Shown: positions 1 to 13,848 of the stretch, in pieces
Numbering within the stretch: the stretch's first letter is position 1
How the letters are laid out: every line of letters starts with the position of its first letter
Assembly: GCA_037952775.1 (NCBI GenBank)
Contig: JBANAY010000001.1
Span: 2,852,001 to 2,916,000 of the forward strand
Source of the DNA: Clonostachys chloroleuca
Taxonomy: Eukaryota; Ascomycota; Sordariomycetes; Hypocreales; Bionectriaceae
DNA: 64,000 bases
Direction of reading: 5' to 3'
Translations under genes and position numbers: made by a program
The notes under the pieces: model-generated
Told to the model about the DNA's origin: nothing
The model's input: only the letters and a program-made list of their open reading frames with translations
Databases searched by the model: none

Positions 1-520
1 TGCAAACTGACCAAACAACAGAAACCGAGGACTGTGAACGCCAGGTATCACCAGAACATAAGGTATATACCTAAGATATCTTAGCACCGTTTGAAAAGTA
101 GTTTTCAGCGATACAGAAATTAACAATCCCACACATTAAAAGTCCACTACAAACTCATTCGCCAGACCTTGTAAAAGTCCCATTCCTGGAATTCGCAAGA
201 ATGTGAATTCCAAGCCTTGGACCCGACCCCAGGCTGAAGATTGATAAGATGCTCGATCTAGCAAGTGCCTACCTCGGAGTAGGCTATTTGCACTAGGAAC
301 AACGCCCCGTCATCGGCATCTATCAAAGCCCACAATTTTTCAATCTTCACTTGCCCAAATACCGCTTGAACTCCCACTGCACGCCCTCCGAAAGGAGTTT
401 TGAGCTCGTTTTGATAGATTTCCAGTCTTGCTCCCCCGCCCCGCTTTAGGCCAAATGGCTTCCGAGTCCGGGTCAAAGCCAGCCTTGACTGTACCGAAGT
501 CTCTAAGCACCACAACCGCC
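1..520. other. Upstream region of tah18, no gene seen
   Basis: This stretch holds no ORF with recognisable protein character on either strand. It should contain the promoter and 5' leader of the Tah18 gene. An in-frame ATG at 455 would add 22 residues to that protein. I see no RNA gene or repeat here. Confidence 0.5.
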
Positions 521-2537
521 ATGGCTTCACCGGGGAGGAGCATCTTGATCCTATATGGATCCGAGACTGGGAATTCCCAAGACATAGCTGAAGAACTGGG
601 CAGCCTGTGTCAGCGCCTACATTTCAAAAGCCACGTAGAAGAGCTAGACGGTGCCGATCTGGTCAGTTGCTCGGAATTGATCCCGTTTACAACAGCAGTT
701 AACATAACATCGCCGGGTAGAATTCACTTTTACAGCATCAGTTTGTCATATTCGTCATCTCAACCACTGGACAAGGGGATATGCCCCATAACTCTCTACT
801 CTTCTGGAGAAAACTCTTGCGGAAGAAGCTGCCTCCCGGTTGTCTAAGTCAAGTTCGGTATACCTGCTTCGGCCTTGGAGATAGCACATACTTGAAGTAA
901 GAAGAAAGGCGTTGCTTTATATTGTTCCATTGTGCTTACATGCTTTTAATAGGTTCAATTGGGCAGCTCGCAAGCTCATTCGTCGACTAGAACAACTAGG
1001 GGCGAATACTTTTTTCGACTGCTTCGAGGCTGACGAGCGCTTTGACGACGGGTGAGTAAAAACGAGTCTACGCGTGAAAGCATGGCAAGTGACAGAAATC
1101 TCCAGGATAGAAGGCGCTTTCTCATCTTGGGCCGGCAAGTTTTATGATCATCTACTGGAGGAGTATCCCCCTCCGGATGGCCGGGCTCCCATATCCGATG
1201 ATTCTATATTACCACCAAGGTGGTCGCTTTCGCCTGCGTTGAGCCACAGCAGCACCGACTCGGCCAAGATTATTTCACATTCGGACATGGACGTACCACC
1301 TCCAGGACCTCTCCCAATACCAGATGGGTGGGAAGCTACCCTTGCTGAGAGCAAACGTATGACGCCGCTCTCCCACTGGCAGGACGTTAGACTTCTCGGG
1401 TTCGATGTCCCCTCCCGTGCTGACGGCCAGAAACTGGCGTGCAATCCCGGCGATTGTTTGACAATTTACCCCAAGAATTTCCCTGAAGATGTGCAAAAGT
1501 TGATCACTCTCATGAGCTGGGAGACTGTCGCTAACCAGAAACTCGACCTTTCGGCTTGTCCCTCCCTCCCACGAAACCTCCACGCCTCCCAACCGTGTAC
1601 CATTCGCCAGCTTCTCCTTGAAAACATAGACTTCACCTCGATTCCTCGCCGGTCATTTTTCAAGAGCATGTCCTATTTCGCGACTGACCCTAATCACAAA
1701 GAGAGACTACTCGAGTTCACCAAAACCGAGTTCCTCGACGAGTACTTCGACTACGCCACGCGCTCTCGGCGAACGATCCTCGAAGTTCTCGACGAATTCA
1801 CCTCAGTCAAGATCCCCCCCGAGCGTCTTCTCGACGTCTTCCCCCTCATCCGCGGCCGTGACTTCAGCATCGCCAACGGAGGAGCCCTCCTCGCCCATCC
1901 CACCGGCGACGAGAGCATCACCCGCGTAGAGCTCCTCGTCGCCCTCGTCCGCTACCGCACCATCCTCCGCAAACCACGCCAGGGCCTCTGCTCCCGCTAT
2001 CTCGCCTCCCTTCCCCCCAACGCCAGCCTGCGCGTCGGCTACAAGCCAGTCCTCACGCCCATCCACGGCGCCCAAAACGCCCAGCGCCCGCTCATCGCCA
2101 TGGCCACGGGCACCGGCCTCGCCCCCGTGAGGTGCCTCATCCACGAGCGGCTCACGCACCCCAACCCGGGACCCATGCTCCTCTTCTTCGGCAACCGGAA
2201 CCGCTCCAAGGACTTCTTCTTCGAGAAGGAGTGGGATGATCTGAGCAAGGATGGCAATGGTGGTGCTGGTGGTGACGAGAATGCGACCCTGACCGTATTC
2301 ACCGCTTTTTCCAGGGACCAGCCGGATAAGGTCTACATCCAGGACATACTCCGGCGGGAGGCCAACACCGTCAACGACCTCATCCCCAGGAATGCCATCT
2401 TCTCCGTCTGCGGTGGCTCTACAAAGATGGCTGATGCCTGCAAGGAGACCGTCTTCGGCTCGTTCAGGAGGAGTGGTGAAGAGCCAGACCGGGAGAAGCA
2501 CCTTGAATCATTGACTTGGTGGCAGGAGATTTGGTAG
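521..2537 (+). CDS. TAH18: NADPH-dependent diflavin oxidoreductase Tah18 (NDOR1)
   Basis: Exons 521-661, 736-896, 953-1051 and 1106-2537 give 610 residues, close to the usual family size of about 600. The flavodoxin/FMN domain at the N-terminus shows GSETGN at about residues 13-18 and the TTGQGD loop. The FAD domain has RDFSIAN near residue 385. The NADPH domain has GTGLAP near 468 and FGNRN, and the chain ends in the aromatic Trp typical of diflavin reductases. In the family, Tah18 passes electrons from NADPH to Dre2 for cytosolic iron-sulfur cluster assembly. The ATG at 521 is chosen because homologues start just before the ILILYGSETGN strand; the ATG at 455 is possible. Introns of 74, 56 and 54 nt all keep phase. 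Confidence 0.93.
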
Positions 2538-3305
2538 CCGACATTTGATCCATATGCTACGGTCTTCTCCGGCAGACAACTGCCCCAAGGGCCATTGTTA
2601 CCCCAGTGATAGAATAGAGGAAAGACATAGGTCAGGATATCCTGTAGTGATGAAATATGATCTCAATTGCAAGTATTGTTTCAGCATATTAATACGATGG
2701 TAGCCAATCTTCCAACCAACGAAATATCTATGTAGAAAGAGCAACTCTAACTATCGAGTACAGGGCCAGACGCCGCTTGGACCAAAACGCCGGGCTTCTT
2801 GGTAAAATAACGAGGGAGAAAACAGTATCCACTCATCTCACCCATTTCGGGGGATGCTCAACAATATAACATATAAATAAATGCTCTGATATAGCAGTTG
2901 TTCGAAGTTGAAGGAAAGGGAAGGAGTGTGTTTGTGTGTTCATTTGTAAGTGTTTGGTATAAAGAAGGGGAGGAGACCTGAAAACTCTGTGTCCGTGTCA
3001 GGCGGTCTCCCTGAAATCACGTTCCAATCCGGCATTAGCATTTGACACGTTGGCTGTTATCCGTCCATAACACCTTTGTTTTATATTGTACCTCAAATCA
3101 TATCCAATCCAGGATCTCCAGACATGTAGGAAATATCGAATGGCCCATTAAATCATAACCCCTCAGCGATTGCGTCCAGGGGGAGAGAAGTAGAGCTGAA
3201 GTCGCGTGGGTGTATACAGGTGCGTATATGTCGCACGGGTGAAATTATTATAAAGTAAAAGAACGTCGAAATGGGCGAAAGTCGGTAATAAAGTTATGTA
3301 AAGAA
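2538..3305. other. Convergent intergenic region (3' ends)
   Basis: This 768-nt stretch lies between the stop codons of two convergent genes. It is AT-rich in places and should hold both 3' untranslated regions. No coding or RNA feature was recognised. Confidence 0.5.
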
Positions 3306-4954
3306 TCAATGGGGAGTGCTGCCTTCCCAACTGTATCGCTGATTGGGAATTTGCGGAACATGAATCAAATCCAGTGCTGGGTCGATCCGGTCCTTTCGTA
3401 TCGGCTCCTCCTCCATTGTAGTTGGCGAGGCAGACTCTAATTCTGCTACCATTTCCGGGAGCGGAGGTGACTGTTGCGAGGTTTGATTCGAAGTTCCCTT
3501 ATTGGCGCTAGACCATCTAGACTGGAGTTTTTGCGACAGTTCGGCTTGTGTTGCAGTCCTGACGGTTTCCAATACCTCCGCTATCCGGGCCTCCTCCTCA
3601 ATTGTGAAATTACTTCCCAGTGTGTCTTCTGCTGGGTCATCTGAAGGTTGAAAAGTTGGTAATACGAGATTAAAGCCTTCGGGCCCATCCATCTCCGGCC
3701 TAGGGCTTTGTCCGGGTAGCATGATATTCTCGGGGATGGGGCCGAGACAAACCACCTCGGTAGGGTTGATAGGTGTTCGTTGGACTCGAGAGGAACCTCG
3801 CTCGCTTGATGAAGAGTTGGGAACAGAGTTTGATCGAGTCGTGAGATTAAGCTCGAGGGAACGCTCGCGATAAGTACCGCTTGAATTACCTCTTGTGAGA
3901 GCAGTAGGAGGGAATTTAGGAGTGACCACAGAGGTGGCCATGGTCATTGGGGACACCACTTGCGAGATATGGGTAGACCAGGTGTTGTGTGAAGAGAGCG
4001 GAGATGGGTCGACACAGGCGTTAGATGATGACCTCCTCATCTCAGGGCTATTTCGGTTAGGGGATGATTCCTGTTGCTCGCCTTCGTAGCCGTCTTTGGC
4101 ATCATCTTGTCCCTTCTTTTCTAGTGCAATTTGAGCCCAATCGCCTGGTGTATACGCAGGAACAGGTCCAGCCAGTTGGCGGTCCATCTTAAGCCTCGTC
4201 TGCTCATACGGGCTGAGGGGATAAGCCTCATCCAAACCAAATCCAACCTCCTGATCGACGATCCAGAAATCGTCGGAACCTCCCGTGTCGGCGTCAAGCT
4301 CAGCAGGAGGTCGACAAGCGGCTAGCTCGAAAATCTCGTTGTCGGGGGCCTCAATCGGTATCGTCTTGTCGATACTTTGATTTTTCGGCTGACTACTTAC
4401 TCGCGCGGGAGCCACCTTGCTCATGATACGAGAAAGTCCCGATCGACTCGGAGGAGTGGTAATTGTAGCGTCCGTTAAAGAGGTTGTTGAGAGCTTTTCC
4501 GAGTCAGTGTCATTTTCATGCGCAGGTTCAAGTCCACGCTCGTTTTCTTGAACCACGTGGGTTTCGGGTTCAGGACTTGATTTCTTCCTCCGAAGACAAA
4601 ACCAAACAACCGAGAGAACAATGGAACCAGCCACAATTACACCAACAACGATACCAGCAGCGGCACCTTTGGAGAGTGTTCCCTCGGATTCGGCTCTTGG
4701 AATAAGAGTAAACCCATCGGCTTGCAATTCAGCATTCGTCCTAGATCATATATGTTAATACAATGTTAAAAAACGCTAATTTGGCTCACAAATACACACC
4801 TTTCACTCAATACCGCCCGACTAGGTCCGGAAGGCAGAGCGTAGACATGACTGGTCAAACCGGCGAAGACAAACAAATAGAGAATGTTAGAAGCGGAGCC
4901 GTGTCGAGGCATGGCGCCGCAAGGTGTTGTCGTCGACATATCGGCTTGCGACAA
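3306..4954 (-). CDS. Single-pass membrane protein with signal peptide and long cytoplasmic tail
   Basis: Exon 1 is 4800-4954 and exon 2 is 3306-4740 (minus strand). They are joined across a 59-nt intron (4741-4799) in phase 2, giving up to 529 residues. The third in-frame ATG (4912) directly precedes a signal-peptide-like segment, NILYLFVFAGLTSHVYA, so the mature protein may start there. After a short lumenal or extracellular stretch comes a Gly/Ala/Val-rich membrane segment (GIVVGVIVAGSIVLSVVWF) followed by CLRRKK, which points to a type I topology. The remaining 400 or so residues are Ser/Pro/Thr-rich and probably disordered. The layout resembles fungal Mid2/Wsc-like anchors, but no ectodomain is recognisable, so the function is unknown. 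Confidence 0.7.
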
Positions 4955-7900
4955 CTAGATGAGGAGCTGCGAGAGAACGGGCCGGGAGGCTTGGAGAGCT
5001 TGACCTGACCAGCTGGTCGACCCTGGCGCAATGCCCCCCATATGAAAAGAACGGAATGCGTATTCAAAGCGAGAGTGGTCGAAGGTGGAGCTAGTTGTCG
5101 GCAAGAGTGGCCTCGGGTGAAATAACCATCGTCCGTCCCCAATCAAAGTTGTCGTCGGTAGAGCCTGGTGGTGTCCAGCGGGAGCCCCTCTAACGCCGGT
5201 CTGGTGTCGTGAATATTATTAGTGCCGTCAGTCGTGGTCTCGACTATCACCACAAGTTGTGGTATCGGGCGCCTGGTCGAGGATAGCAAAAAACCAGCAG
5301 GAAAAAGGAGGGGAAGGATGATAAAGGAGGTCGGAAACAATTAGGTGAGCAAAGGTAAAAGCCTAAGCTCGCATGAAGTCAACAGAACAGAGGAACACAG
5401 CGGACTAGAACAGGCCGCACAGGCCTCGGAAGTGGACGGCCCTCTGCGGTCGCTCTGAGACTCCGCCCAGCTGGCTGGCAAAGACGGCGGGAGGTGGTGC
5501 ATGCACGCGGTGGTGGGCACGCCAGGATGGATCAAACAGGGGCAGAAGCAGGGATCGTGACATGGAGGTCGGGTTGAGTGCAGTAAGTCTGGCACACCAC
5601 CAAGACAGGACAGGACAAGCCAGGACAGGAACCACTGAAGCACCCGCACCTACCTGCAGCTGCCCACCCGTCTGCACCGTACCTGCCTGCACCTGTGCAC
5701 CTGCGCAGGAGAGGAAGGGGCGAGAGGGGCGAGAATGGAGAGCTCCTTCTCAGTTCTGCCTGCCTGCACTTTTGAGACTTCATACCAGACAGGGACCGGG
5801 CGCTCTATCTCACGAACCTCGCTCCCCGTTCCACTGATTTGATTCACGCACACGACCACCAACGCATGGCCTACAGGGGTAACGTACAAAATCGCCAACA
5901 CACAGTAGCTGGCAGGTCAAGGACCTTTGGAGATGTAGGCATCATCAGTATCAGGTGCTGATCATCCAATATCATCCTCGGTGGGCGGCCTGCATCACCG
6001 GATTCTGGGTCAATAAGACCGCATAAGTTGGTTGGTGACGATGTAGGTAAGTATCTTCAGTGGGCCCCCTGTCAATGTGCAAACCCCATAATGCTTCTGT
6101 CCTGAGGGGACAGTTAAGATGAGGCGCGATGCGGCCGCCTAGGTGCTTCAAACTCGATACTACCTCTCACTACCCTGTTGGGTAGGTAGTAACAGTACCT
6201 ACTTACGGTTGAGGCAGTATATTCGAGGTTAAGCCGATGAAGGTAATTTATTGCCCGATAAAAATTACACGATCCTACCCATTGGACGAGATCAAGCTCT
6301 CACGATGTTGTTTTGATAGGCGGCGTAGTGGAGAGTGGCAGGCTCACTGGCGAAGCCGAAATCGTGGCAGAGCGTGAAAAGCCAACGACCGCAAAAACCG
6401 GAAGTATCCCCGTGCTATCTTCCTTGATGGGCAGCCCTGTCCGCCGAATAGTGGGAACTTGCAAGTAGTAATAGTAATGCTCAGTTGGGACTTGGTTGGC
6501 GATATTACTCAGACACCCAATTTTTGTATGCCCTGATTGGGCCCGATAAATTAACAAGTCGCATCATATTTCACGTGTACCCAATAGTATGGTTCTTTCG
6601 TTGGCTGTGTTCGCAGCCTGGTGCAGTAGAGGAACCCCCGCCATTGAATCTTAGTGAGACTATGTTTTGTATTTGGGGGGCAGCATTTGCATTATTTCGA
6701 TAATGCAGCCTACTAAGTATACAATGAGATGGATCAAAATCAAGGCTCGCGACGGCAGTCTGTGCTCACGGTGGTTGGGCCTGATATCGCGCGAAGCCAT
6801 CCTGAGTTCCTGATGTAAAGCAGATCCCGGAAGCTCTAGAGGCTAGTCGGCCATTAGTGCGGTGCCGGTGTCATTCCCAAACGACCAGAAGCCAACGTCG
6901 AAGCTGACACGCACCAAAACTTGGCTGAGGATCTGAGGCGAGGCTGGACCTGGCTCCCTGTGACGTTGTGTCGTCGATACCCGACACTATCTTGGTACAC
7001 GAGACTCCAACTGCGTGGCTTTGGTTGGGGGAGCCATGTGAGAGAGGATCTCGCCTGAGTAAGCTCTAAACCCTCAACGACGAGCTGAGCGTGCTCGCCT
7101 CAACAGTAAGGCTGAGTGAGCGCGACCGTCGCGCGAGCTCAGCACTACCTGAGAGTGTGTCGCATCCGCCCCCTGATATGCAGACATTATGCGAGATTGA
7201 CTGATTTCCTTTCTCGCTGTGCCATGCGCTGCCCTGGCCCTGCACTTTTTTCCCTCTGGAGAGAACCCCCGGGCCGGATCAAACGAAATGAAGGCAATGG
7301 TGGGGAGGGAGCCAGTCAAAGTGTGTCGCGCACTGATTAATCCACCCGTGGTCTAGCTGCCGCCTTGGGGGATTTACCCATTCACGGTGGAAGATGAAAC
7401 GGGGCTCCAGAATCCGGTGAGGGACTGAAACTGGATGCTCCAATGGCCAAGAGCCATATGCACGTTGGCAGCTCTGCGTGTTTTGCCTGTGTATGGGCAC
7501 ACATAATACGGAGCGAGTAAAGAAAGAGAGGCAGTATTACGCCCCTAAGCCATTGCGGATGGATGGTCCTTTGGTAGCGCAGCTTACATTGGATGTTACA
7601 AGCTGTTGGCGCGTCCTGGTGCGTGTCTGTTTGTTTGCTTTTATCCTTATTCCACTTGTCATTCCGGGGTTGGCGAAAAGGATGCAGGACCGTTGATGGG
7701 AGGTGAGTGGGGACAGTTCTGCTAGTATCAACATATCCAAGGTACGTACGCGCACAGTAGCACGTTATACGAGGCATCGAATCAAGATCGACTTGGCTGG
7801 GTGCTACGTTGTACGTATGAAGAAAGTCGCCTACCCCATGGCTGGCAATCATTCTACTCTGAGCAGCTGGCACACGGGATCTGGAGAGCAGTGGCTCAAG

Positions 7901-10357
7901 ACTTGAGCTCGGTCCAGCGTGGCGAATGCACATGATATGTCGAGCTGCGAGTGCGAGCCCAGGCCCCATGGCTCCTGGCACATCGAGCGCAGGGATCCGC
8001 GCTGCTCGCTGTCCTGGGAGAGATCCCCCAACCTCATGCCTGGCTCTCATTTCGTGAAATTGACGACACGTAGTGAAGGCGTCAGCCGATGCAACAGTTG
8101 GGGAAATATTGGCTGGAACTATGGATATCGCTACCGTTCTCGATGGGAGAATTTGGGTTTGTAAAATCACCTGTTTTCTGTATGTTGACGTTTGAGGTGT
8201 ATTTCAAGTTGCAATCTATGCCAGGGACACGCAGAGAACCACCAAACATGCGCTTCCCACGTGGACCGCAATGTGGCGACCCAGGACACTGGTCAATCTC
8301 ACGCCTGGCGGCATAAAACTCATACGCCTCCCATCAGCATGGTCTACAAAAGTGCAGGCAAGCCCTCACCTGGATGCAGACGGGAGAGGAGAAGAGACCG
8401 CCTCCTTTCCCTAAGGCCTACCTGATTAATTCCCCGAGCCCGGCAGTGCAAAGCAAAGTAGGTCACTGGTCAGCCAGGATATTGAGATCATCAGATTTCG
8501 TCCGTATTGTGAAACCCACCAAGGCGGGGCCAAAACGCTTCGCACATCGTAATCCCGCCAGAACAGTTTAGCCGGGCGGGTTCAAGGTGCGACGGGCTCA
8601 TTGTCACTTTGACAGGTGAGACGGCTGTCTCCCCATCTCGCGGGTAGCGGATGGACAGGACTTGACGATTCAAAACACCGCTTTCAGAGTAGAGAGTCAA
8701 GGCAGGGGAACGAAGCGGGCTGGTATCACTGGTGGGAGGGAGACAATAGGTATGTATGTGTGTTTAACCGCTTCGGGGAAGCTTCTGTGTATTACTACTT
8801 CTCTCCAGATGACGAGCAAGGCTCCGAACTCGAAACTGTAAGCCAGATGGGCCGCTGCGGCTCAAACACTGTCTGAATCGACGTAATCCTCCGTGATCGG
8901 TGCCAATTCCTCCCGACTATTACGACACTTTACAAGGCATTTCGTTGGACAGACAAGAGTCAAATCAAGGAAAGAAACAAATATCAAACAATACTATTTT
9001 TAGTGAGTGTGATTCTGTAGAGGACGGAGCAGCCGGTTGTTGTCCCTCACGACAAATGAGTCGTCGTAATACAGGCCTATCTAGCTCTCGTCGAGGTTAA
9101 GGCGAGCGATCGGCACTAGCCTCAAATATTCATTGCCTGTAAAGGGGTGACCCAGTTGTCATATTTAGCAACTACAAGCTGCGTCGAGACATCTAGATGG
9201 CATGACTGTATTTGCAAGCAGTGTTGGCCTTGAAGAGTCATGATTAGTTTCTAGGCGCAGTGTGAAGTAGGAAAATCAAGTATATTTCAAGGTTTAAAAG
9301 AGCTTCCCAGTATAGGTGATCTTCAATAGGTTGAGGAAATTCCTAGACTACTTTCAATCAATAAACGAATCGTCCAAAAGATCAAGTTGCTCATAACATT
9401 CGTCTCACTCTGTGCTTCCGGGGCCTCTCGCGGAGATACACAATATATCCCAATCCAACAGGTCAAGGGATGAACCGTACTTTGAAAATCAAGAATTACA
9501 CCACTAAATTATAGATTGTGCACCTCGTTATCAAGCACTTATGAAGATATTTCACTAAAAAACCGTGAGTATCGTCCACCATGTCTGTGTGCCCACCCTA
9601 TACCGAGAGAAGCAGTCGTAATCATTGAAGTGTAGGATATCCTGTGAGCGAGCAGTGCTCCTCAAAAATGGCAGTGAATGCGCGGGAAAAGAAAGGACAA
9701 GCACCCTCGCCAGGGACAACATGCCATAGTCTCCCGGTGTTGACACTCTTCCAATTTTCGCCCGCAATTAGGCAGACTTAGGTTCTGAGAGTACAATACA
9801 GGAATCAGTGCATTCCACTTCTGGGAACAAAATCTTCACCAATATGCCACAGAGGTTATATTATGGAAGAAGTGGAAGCCATATCATACCGTTAGCTGGA
9901 GGTTCTGAGCAACACATACATCAATCACGGTTCAAAGATTTGACAATGTAATAGTAGATCATGGTTAAGAGCGGTGGTGCAATACTTCCGAGGATGTAGT
10001 AATAGAAACTTATAGGTTTACTCAGCCACCAGCAGAAATGCTCAAAATTTCATCCATGCAGAACCACGAGAATTGGTCAGAGAGTGCCTAATCATGTTAG
10101 GGGGTCGAGGCAAGTTTAGGAGATTTCCAGGAGCCGTTAAAGGCAAAGAGAGCACACAGACGCGCCGCACGAGGAACTTCAACAATAGATGATAACAAAT
10201 GTTAAGTATATTTAGGGCCACAGATTAAAATAAGCGACCAAAAGCTGCAAGATCCAGGCACGCTGAGTCTATCAGGAGAATTGAAAATAAATCAAAGCAG
10301 TAACATCGAAGCTCAACAACCACCGAAAATAAACCCATCACCGTCTCCGAATGCCCT
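4955..10357. other. 5.4-kb stretch without a supported gene
   Basis: Only short overlapping ORFs occur here, none with domain-like or family-like sequence. The longest is a 262-residue minus-strand frame at 7382-8170 that looks like random translation. Base composition is mixed rather than uniformly AT-rich, so I see no sign of a RIP-mutated transposon. A run of related CAGGACA-type repeats lies near 5600-5635. The stretch probably holds the promoter of the membrane-protein gene and the 3' region of the Ufo1-like gene. A non-coding RNA cannot be excluded. Confidence 0.45.
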
Positions 10358-13300
10358 TCACCATCTCTGAATGCCCTTCCCCTTCCCAATACCCTCCGTC
10401 TCCAAAGCAGGGAATTCTTCGGATTCCCTGTAGTCCTCAAACTCAGTCGACGATGTTATCAACGTCTGGTCTTGCATGCTCAGGCTAAGGGCAATTGCAA
10501 GATCAGCGTCTTCGTCTTGGTCGGTTGATGCCCCGTCAAGAACAAAGCCATTGGTAGGGGACTGGGTAGACGATGGAAAGCCTGACCCAGACGCCTTCGA
10601 TTTCTTCCCGTTCTTTGACTTGTACTTGATTGTGAAATCGAAATCGCCTGCGCTGTTGCCGCGGGGAGAGTCTGCAGTATCATTTCCACTTTCAAGGAGA
10701 GACAGACGCATCGCCTGCTGTATCTGCTGCTCATACTCATCATCCTCGTTGATACGGCCGTTTCCTGACTGGCTGGGCCCAGCAATGCTTGGCTCCGGGG
10801 TGGCAGTATCAGTTGTTGCCCCGCTGAAAGAAGATGCAGTGTCCACACTGGTATCAGCAGCAGAATCACTGGCTCGCATTTGCTCTTCTTGGTGAAATGC
10901 TTCCTCGGATATGAGCTGGGCGTAGAGAAGTGCCTCCTCCTCTGTCAAGTCTCCGAGGGCTCCAACTCCGAACCTATTACGCAATCGGGCTTTTTCCTTC
11001 GCCCTTTCCGCATCTTCGATTCTCAATTCGGCTTCCTCAGCGGCAATGTATCTGGAGCTTGTGCCTCCCTGGCGGCGACTGGCAATACGTCCGTGAATGT
11101 CGGAGTGCCTATGACGACGCTTTCTATGAGCAAAGTGACCATTTGAACTATATGCCCAGTAACGCATAAAGGCTCCAAAGGAAACGATGCCTCTTAAAAT
11201 GGTCGGGTCAGGGTCAAGAAAGATAGCGCCAGCAGCAGAGTAATTCTCGTGCGCAAGGGCCGGATTCATGACCATCATGTGACGCGGAACTCGACCATTG
11301 TGTCTAGAGTTGATCGTCCTGATGGCCTCTACCGTTGAACCCAGGGGATCCCAGACTTGGACAAGGCCATCACTGCCTCCATGAACGAGGTAAAGCGCTG
11401 ACAGTCCCAAGCTTGAAATCTCGGGGGACTGAGTTTGAATCATACGAATTGGTGCGATTTGAGAGATTCGGTTGTTGTCACGAGCATTCCAGACTATAAC
11501 CTCTCCAGAGCTTGTCCCAATCGCGATAAAACGAGCGCGGCGACCAGGTATTTCTACACTCGCTTGGTTTATGTCCGAGGACGTACGGATGCTGGCGAGA
11601 TGATCAGCTACATGCAGCGCATCCTCCGCCAGCGTGTGAGTTGACTGAAGAGAAGAATCAAGGGCGCTTGTAGAAATGGCAGCATTGGTCTGAATGCTGA
11701 GTTCCAGAGTTTGCGTGTTCCACTCGTGCTCAGAAACAAGAGAGATGGCGCGCGGCTGGGGTGTTGAAGGTGGTGACAGAGGTGATTGCGAATCCAAGGG
11801 CGAGGGAGTGGGCTCTTGCTCGCCATTGACATGACCAAATAGTGATGTCTTAGGGGCCGAAGGTTGAGTTTCAATGTCAATGTGAGTCTTTCCCGTCTTA
11901 AAAGGACAAATCCGCATATGACGTTTGACACAAGGGGCCTGACTCTCTGTCAAGCCGCAATCGATAACGAAGATGCTCTCCCCCACGCCGTCCCCAGAGT
12001 CATTAGCAAAATCAACCTCAAGTCTACGTTGCATGTCCCAGCCCTTGCAAACCTTGAGGAAGTGAGAGGGCTGATAATGCATAAACTTTTCGGCTTCCCG
12101 GGCTTTGGCTATCAGCTGATCCTTGTCCAACTTCATTGAGTCGGAAGGAGGGTAGGGCGAATAGGAGGCATCAGATTCGCTCTTGTCCAATTCGTCGGGG
12201 CGAGCAGTACGTCGTGTCTCTTCCAGGAGATGCCAGAAGACTGTGCGGCCAGCAAGCCAGGCATGTCTTACAATATCATCGCCCTGGGCACGGTTTATGG
12301 TGCTTTTAGGGGGTTCGGTCAAATAATAGACCTCTCCGAGTGCATTCAAGGCGACGGCCCAAACACGGCTAGCAGTCTTTCGTCTGATGCTGTAATTTTC
12401 ATCCACTTTGAGCGAGATGATGGGGACTCCCGGGCTGAGAGCCCATCGTCCCGTCATGTCACCCATCGAAAAGCGAAGGCCACCAGAGTCCGAGCCAAGG
12501 GAATAAGACGTCACAACTCCAGCGGTGGATCCAACGAACATACCAACCATCGACTCGGTGACTGTGGGTACAGCCGAGGATTTGGCAAGCCAAACGCAGG
12601 AGATAGCCTCTGTTATCTCGGGGATCCTGGGAATATCAAGAAAACTGTCTGCCACTCCAGAATCCGGGTCGAGGTAACGGCCACTGGCCTCGTTGGCTCC
12701 GCGGAAGAAGGCACGGCCGCCAGGAAACCCTTCGCCCGCAAGCAGGCCATAGGGTTGACTAACATCCATGACATTGGGAACTCCGGCCGGGCCATCCCCA
12801 AGGCCATACGGCACTAGGTTTGGCACCACCTCCTCCAACTGAGGGAAGGTATTGGGAGCTTCCAATCCCCATTTTTCGATCTTTCCGGTTGTAGGATCAC
12901 TAACGGTCCCAACCCCGAGGTCAGATGTACCCTGGATAGCCCGTGGAGGTTTTTTCCCGTTAGTAAATACAGCATGGAGGTGAGAGACAACCCATGGCAA
13001 CTTGGAATTATACGTCAAAACAGCTGTAGTTTTCTTGATGTTTTGCTTCGATCGCCCAGACGACCCGGCCCCGGCGGCAAACGCTCCAGGCTTGCCACGC
13101 TCCAAGCTTCTGAGAAGTCGAGTGCGAAACAAGTACTCACTTCTCCAAGTCGCTAACGGTGTCAGCCTAGAGAAGTATCGAGTATCCGATCGAAGACTAT
13201 CAGAATCCGTGTCATCTTGTCCATCATCGCCCCTTTTCGAAACCTTATTGCTGATAATGCTGTGTCCTGGGAAGAAACGCTGGAACGCCATGCGCCAGGC

Positions 13301-13848
13301 GTGTGGTGTGGTTACCAGCGCATAGAACCGCTTTGAGACGAGAGCAACAGTGTTATGAGAGTCGGGGTGGAGGTGAGACAGAATGTGTGTAAGAATCTCT
13401 GTGGTGTGGCGATCGATTAGAAGGGTTCTAAACTGCGGTTTAAAGGACAAGACTCACCATTGGGGAGATCCTCAAGCTGCACCCCATCAGTCCGTGGCTC
13501 GGACCGTTTGATGACCTTGAAGCCAAAAGAATTCCTATTTCCGGGATATATCAGGGCATTCTCATAATCAATTACTCTTTGCCCTGGAACTGGTGGGCTT
13601 GCCCTCGCTGGGTCGTCAAATCTCAACCGGAGAAGCTTCTCATCCAGCTTGTCTGGGCTGAACCCATCGGATGAGTCATTGTCGAGGGGGCCAGAGCGGG
13701 GAGACGTGCTCTGGGAGCCATCAGAGCCGACTCGGTGCAGTTCATTGGGATCATGGTGCAGGAGGCCATGTTGGGAAGATGGTGAGGCGATTGGGGATTT
13801 TTCGGGTTGGTTGCGCTGTGTTGAACTCTTGGGGGGCTCTTGTTGCAT
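10358..13848 (-). CDS. UFO1: Ufo1-like F-box/WD40/UIM protein (SCF substrate receptor)
   Basis: Exon 1 is 13458-13848 and exon 2 is 10358-13398. The 59-nt intron has donor GTGAGT and a TCTAAT branch, and joins in phase 1 to 1143 residues. The splice restores a textbook F-box, LPNEILTHILSHL, followed by ALVSKRFYAL, at about residues 127-175. Beta-propeller-like strands such as SSGEVIVWNARD and GSDGLVQVWDP lie near 757 and 807. Three ubiquitin-interacting motifs follow: EEALLYAQLISEEAF (about 954), QAMRLSLLES (about 1023) and LAIALSLSMQDQ (about 1097). F-box, WD repeats and three C-terminal UIMs is the layout of yeast Ufo1, which recruits substrates to the SCF ubiquitin ligase. The start is the first true ATG; a longer frame begins only with GTG. 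Confidence 0.85.

Noticed and set aside
1803..2501. 232-codon minus-strand ORF within tah18
   Set aside because: It is antisense to the conserved FAD/NADPH domain, with Gly/Glu/Val-rich translation typical of a shadow frame.
7382..8170. 262-codon minus-strand ORF in the first gene-free block
   Set aside because: No start context, domain or codon pattern supports it, and overlapping frames on both strands are equally open. It could be an orphan gene but cannot be claimed.
13399..13457. Possible separate gene start inside the Ufo1-like F-box
   Set aside because: The long frame begins with TTG, not ATG. The 59-nt intron joins an upstream exon and rebuilds a complete F-box, so it is one gene.
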